IMG/VR virus record: IMGVR_UViG_3300041411_000001
Coordinates: 1 to 23,210 of that record
Source of the DNA: a virus
DNA: 23,210 bases
Strand: one strand, 5' to 3'
Shown here: in pieces, positions 20,280 to 23,210 of the stretch
How positions within the stretch are numbered: position 1 is the first letter of the stretch
Layout of the letters: the number at the start of each line of letters is the position of its first letter
The notes under the pieces: model-generated
Told to the model about the DNA's origin: nothing
What the model saw: only the letters and a program-made list of their open reading frames with translations
Databases searched by the model: none
Translations under genes and position numbers: made by a program

Positions 20280-22991
20280 ATGGTTGACTACATCAAGCAG
20301 GACATGACGGATATCTGGGCTTCCAGTGGTGACATCACCTCTCCCTCTCCTGAAAAGATTGCAACAGGCTGGGTGGTTGAAGCCGTTCCTCGCCAATGGT
20401 GGAACTGGTTTGAGAACCGCCAAGATACAAACATCGCTTATATTCTTCAGAAAGGATTGCCTGAATGGGATATTGTTTCTGAATACCTGACAAACAAATC
20501 TTATGTACAACGTAATGGTGTTGTCTACAAGTGCATCCTGACAAACTCTGGACTAGACCCTGCCACATCCCCTGCTAACTGGGTGAAGGCATTCCCTGAG
20601 TCTTCTGCGAGCCTTGAAGCGCTTCGAGTGATCACTCCTGCCGCTAACACCTTTGTATACTTCACAAGCCCTACAGCGGCTGCCACAAGCTCTGTTACGG
20701 CATACGCCCGTACACTCTTGGACGATGTTGACGCGGCTGCGGCACGTACAACTCTTCAAGCTCAATTGGCAAGCGCAGTTCTGACCACTCTGGCGACACT
20801 GACACCAGCGACCAACAAGCTCCCGTATTTCACTGGTACTTCTAGTGCAACTACTACAGACTTGACATCGTTTGCTCGTAGTTTGCTCGATGATAATGAT
20901 GCTGCTACAGCTCGTACAACCCTAGGCGTTTACAGTTCGGCTGAATCTGATGCAGCTCTGACTGCTGGATTGGCGACTAAACAACCTCTTGCTACAAACC
21001 TGACCAACCTTGCAGCACTGACGATCACTGGCAATACGATCCCATTTTACGATGGGTCTTCTGCTCTTGGTCTGACACCAGTTACAACTTATGGTCGTGG
21101 GTTCCTCAATCTCGCTGATGCTTCCGCCTCTCGTGGTTACATTGGAGCAGATAACGCATCCAACCTGACATCTGGGACAATTGCTCTGGCTCGCCTTCCT
21201 GTAGACCTTACAGGGATCAATGCTGCTACAGCAACTAAGTTGCAAACAGCTCGCACGATCCAAGGTGTTGCTTTCGATGGAACAGCGAACATCACACTAT
21301 CTGTAGTTGATAAAGATAGTGCCACTGGTTCTGCTGCACTTCCTGCTGGTACATCTGCTCAACGTACTGCGTCTCCTGCAAACGGTATGCTTCGTTACAA
21401 CAGCGAAACGAACGAATTTGAAGGATACCAGAACGGTGCATGGGCTGGTATTGGTGGTGGTACTCCACTGTACACTGTACTTTGGTGGCCTAACCGTGCT
21501 TCGATCCCAGCCGGATACATTCCTGCTGACGGACAACTGCTGACACGTACAACTTATCAAGCTGCATTTGCTGGTGTTGATTCTGGAATCCTTCCTGTAG
21601 TTTCTGATGCAACTTGGCTGGCAACATCTACAAGCCGTGGTTGCTACACAACAGGTAACGGAACAACAACCTTCCGTATTCCAGATTTGAACGGTAAGAC
21701 TGCTGGCACAACTGCTGCTCCATTCCTTCGCGGTGATGGTACAAACTCGACAGGTGTTGCTGGTAACTTCCAAGCTTCCGCTAACCTATCTCACACACAC
21801 ACATTCCAAAGTAACGCTGGTGCGATTAAGAACACCTACCCAACTGTCTCGCTTGGTTTCACTGGAACTGGTTATGCCGATGCTGGTAGCCCTGCTGTCC
21901 TTCTTGCAAGTGGTGACGTTGAATCCCGTCCAGTTAACGTAACTGGTGTGTTCGTAATCAAGTTGATTGGTGGCGCTTCTGAACTATCGCAAGACGATGC
22001 TTCTGTCGCAGTTGCTGCACTTGAAGATAAGCTCCAGTTTGTATCTGGCCGTAACCGTATCATCAATGGTGATTGCCGTGTATCCCAGAAGGCGACAGTT
22101 ACGGCGACTGGCTCTGGTAATTTTTACGGCGGTGTTGATCGTTTCAGAGCCGTAAACGGCTCTGGAGGGGGATCTTTCACTCAATCTCGTACCTCGTCTA
22201 TGGTATTCGATGGGGTAACTCGTCTTGCAGTTCGCCACCAAGTTGTAACAGCTATGACTAGCTCTACAGGAACTAACTACTGGAGTGGTATTAACCAGCT
22301 TATTGAAGGGCTTAACTGTTACGATTTTATTGGAAAACCTGTCGTAGCTTCCTTCATCTTCAATACAAACGTAAGCGGCACATATTCAGTATCCCTGCGA
22401 GACTCCACTAACTCTAAGAGCTACGTGTCTTCTTTTGCAGCAGTTGCAAACACACCTGTAAAAGTGGTTTTGCCTGTCGCGGCAGTTCCGCTCGATGCAG
22501 TGATCCCTAACACAACCGCTGCTGGGTTCCAAATTATGATCGGCACTATTAACACTGGCACATACCAAACATCCTCTCTCAACGGATGGCAATCTGGTCT
22601 ACTTATGACTGCTACTGGTGCCACAAACTGGGGTACTACTGCTGGTAACTTTATTGAAGTTACAGATTTGCAGATTGAATTGGGAACACAAGCCACAGAA
22701 TTTGAGCGTTTGGACGTTGCAGACCAGATTAATCAGTGCAGACGTTACTTTTACCCCACATCCGTGAATTGGGTTGGTTATCAGCTCGCTGGTAACGGGT
22801 ACGGGGTAACGTTGCAGCACTCATCCGTGATGCGAGCAAACCCCTCTGTAACCTTAAGTGGGGTATCTTCGATTAATACTACTAACGGTGGTGTCACGGC
22901 GAATAACATCAATTATTGGCACTCGGGGTCTGCTACTGCAAATGGTGTTGTCCAATACGCCGCTAGCGTTGCATTCGACGCTGAATTCTAA
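20280..22991 (+). CDS. tail fiber with chitin-binding-like, collar and receptor-binding domains
   Basis: A 903-residue modular adhesin. Residues 1-62 are an attachment region (SPSPEKIATGWVVEAVPRQWWNWFENRQDTNIAYILQKGLPEW). 63-106 resembles a type 5/12 chitin-binding-like fold (WDIVSEYLTNKSYVQRNGVVYKCI...PANW). 117-about 292 holds three degenerate repeats. About 305-345 is the NAATATKLQTARTIQGVAFDGTANITL shaft motif. 398-510 is a phage tail-collar domain (WPNRASIPAGYIPADGQLL, FRIPDLNGK, SHTHTF). 590-903 is a distal domain starting RNRIINGDCRVSQ and containing LQIELGTQATEFERLDVADQINQCRRYFYP, a widespread tail-fiber receptor-binding C-terminus. The start follows AAGAGG. This is the probable host-range determinant; the receptor is unknown. 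The next gene looks like its assembly chaperone. Confidence 0.9.
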   Translation: MVDYIKQDMTDIWASSGDITSPSPEKIATGWVVEAVPRQWWNWFENRQDTNIAYILQKGLPEWDIVSEYLTNKSYVQRNGVVYKCILTNSGLDPATSPANWVKAFPESSASLEALRVITPAANTFVYFTSPTAAATSSVTAYARTLLDDVDAAAARTTLQAQLASAVLTTLATLTPATNKLPYFTGTSSATTTDLTSFARSLLDDNDAATARTTLGVYSSAESDAALTAGLATKQPLATNLTNLAALTITGNTIPFYDGSSALGLTPVTTYGRGFLNLADASASRGYIGADNASNLTSGTIALARLPVDLTGINAATATKLQTARTIQGVAFDGTANITLSVVDKDSATGSAALPAGTSAQRTASPANGMLRYNSETNEFEGYQNGAWAGIGGGTPLYTVLWWPNRASIPAGYIPADGQLLTRTTYQAAFAGVDSGILPVVSDATWLATSTSRGCYTTGNGTTTFRIPDLNGKTAGTTAAPFLRGDGTNSTGVAGNFQASANLSHTHTFQSNAGAIKNTYPTVSLGFTGTGYADAGSPAVLLASGDVESRPVNVTGVFVIKLIGGASELSQDDASVAVAALEDKLQFVSGRNRIINGDCRVSQKATVTATGSGNFYGGVDRFRAVNGSGGGSFTQSRTSSMVFDGVTRLAVRHQVVTAMTSSTGTNYWSGINQLIEGLNCYDFIGKPVVASFIFNTNVSGTYSVSLRDSTNSKSYVSSFAAVANTPVKVVLPVAAVPLDAVIPNTTAAGFQIMIGTINTGTYQTSSLNGWQSGLLMTATGATNWGTTAGNFIEVTDLQIELGTQATEFERLDVADQINQCRRYFYPTSVNWVGYQLAGNGYGVTLQHSSVMRANPSVTLSGVSSINTTNGGVTANNINYWHSGSATANGVVQYAASVAFDAEF
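20628..21155 (+). repeat. three degenerate protein-level repeats in the tail fiber shaft
   Basis: Units start at 20628 (residue 117), 20799 (residue 174) and 21018 (residue 247). Each begins with a ITP/LTP/LTI strand, an N..PYF-like core, a Ser/Thr-rich stretch, then T.YAR.LLD..DA..AR.TLG-type ending (ARTLLDDVDAAAARTTL, ARSLLDDNDAATARTTL, GRGFLNLADASASRGYI). They lie 57 and 73 residues apart. The third copy is the most diverged. This is typical of trimeric fiber shafts. Confidence 0.75.
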
Positions 22992-23004
22992 CAGGAGATA
23001 ATTT

Positions 23005-23210
23005 ATGTATAAACTACAAAAGGAAGGTGTTCTGCACCTTCCAAGCGAAATGTACATTCCATTCGATGAAGGGAATAGACACTATGTTCAATACCTTGAA
23101 TGGTTGGCAGAAGGCAACACTCCTGAGCCAGAGGTTGGTGAAGCCGAAGTTACTGCTGCTCTTGAAAAGGAAGCCCGTGATCTACGTGACGCTGAACTAA
23201 CTCGTGCAGA
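23005..23210 (+). CDS. tail fiber assembly chaperone-like protein (3' end outside window)
   Basis: Starts at ATG 23005 behind AGGAGATAAT, 13 bases after the fiber stop, and runs off the right edge after 68 codons. The visible part (YVQYLEWLAEGNTPEPEVGEAEVTAALEKEARDLRDAELTRA) has the Y..YL.WlaeGNtPep motif and the start of the RD..L..-type helix seen in phage tail-fiber assembly/XkdW-DUF4376-like proteins that are encoded after fiber genes and help fold or attach them. A perfect 8-bp inverted repeat (23022-23042) lies in codons 6-13. Confidence is limited by truncation. Confidence 0.65.
   Translation, partial: MYKLQKEGVLHLPSEMYIPFDEGNRHYVQYLEWLAEGNTPEPEVGEAEVTAALEKEARDLRDAELTRA

Overview
The window is a contiguous piece of a tailed-phage genome: the head and tail structural module of a contractile-tailed (myovirus-type) phage. 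Every supported gene is on the + strand, most genes abut or overlap by 1-4 bases, and there is almost no non-coding DNA. By eye the base composition is in the mid-40s % G+C, and start sites carry strong AGGAG-type Shine-Dalgarno sequences. The host cannot be read directly. A Gram-negative bacterium is plausible, but nothing here names it. I see no integrase, repressor, lysis or replication genes, no tRNA, no CRISPR array and no insertion sequence.

Layout. (1) 1-1035: the 3' end of an SGNH/GDSL hydrolase with a C-terminal beta-rich domain, then a 73-residue protein of unknown role. (2) 1036-1190: the only sizeable intergenic region, with two tandem sigma70-like promoter candidates and a 5'-UTR hairpin. 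(3) 1191-6998: packaging and head genes, in the order large terminase, portal, XkdF-type prohead protease, scaffold, decoration protein and lambda-E-like major capsid protein, closed by an intrinsic terminator. (4) 7053-8908: four neck/connector proteins. (5) 8920-11863: tail sheath followed by three tandem paralogous tail-tube-family (DUF3277-like) proteins, with a second terminator-like hairpin after the first tube gene. (6) 11877-14871: tail assembly chaperone with a probable -1 programmed frameshift extension, and a 780-residue tape measure. (7) 14868-20261: baseplate set, in the order Dit-like protein, Pam3-gp18-like plug, hub, gp138-type spike with an HxH tip, W/gp25-like wedge, J-like wedge and I-like/DUF2612 wedge. 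(8) 20280-23210: a 903-residue modular tail fiber and the start of a tail-fiber assembly chaperone.

How the genes work together. Protease and scaffold shape the prohead on the portal, terminase fills it with DNA, and decoration protein stabilises the shell. The connector proteins seal it and join a tail built on the baseplate, with length set by the tape measure. The baseplate genes follow the hub-spike-wedge order of minimal contractile tails.

The points most worth checking are the three tandem tube paralogs, the frameshift signal in the chaperone, the in-frame internal start that would give a free scaffold, and the hairpins placed exactly after the three likely highest-copy genes (capsid, sheath, tube).
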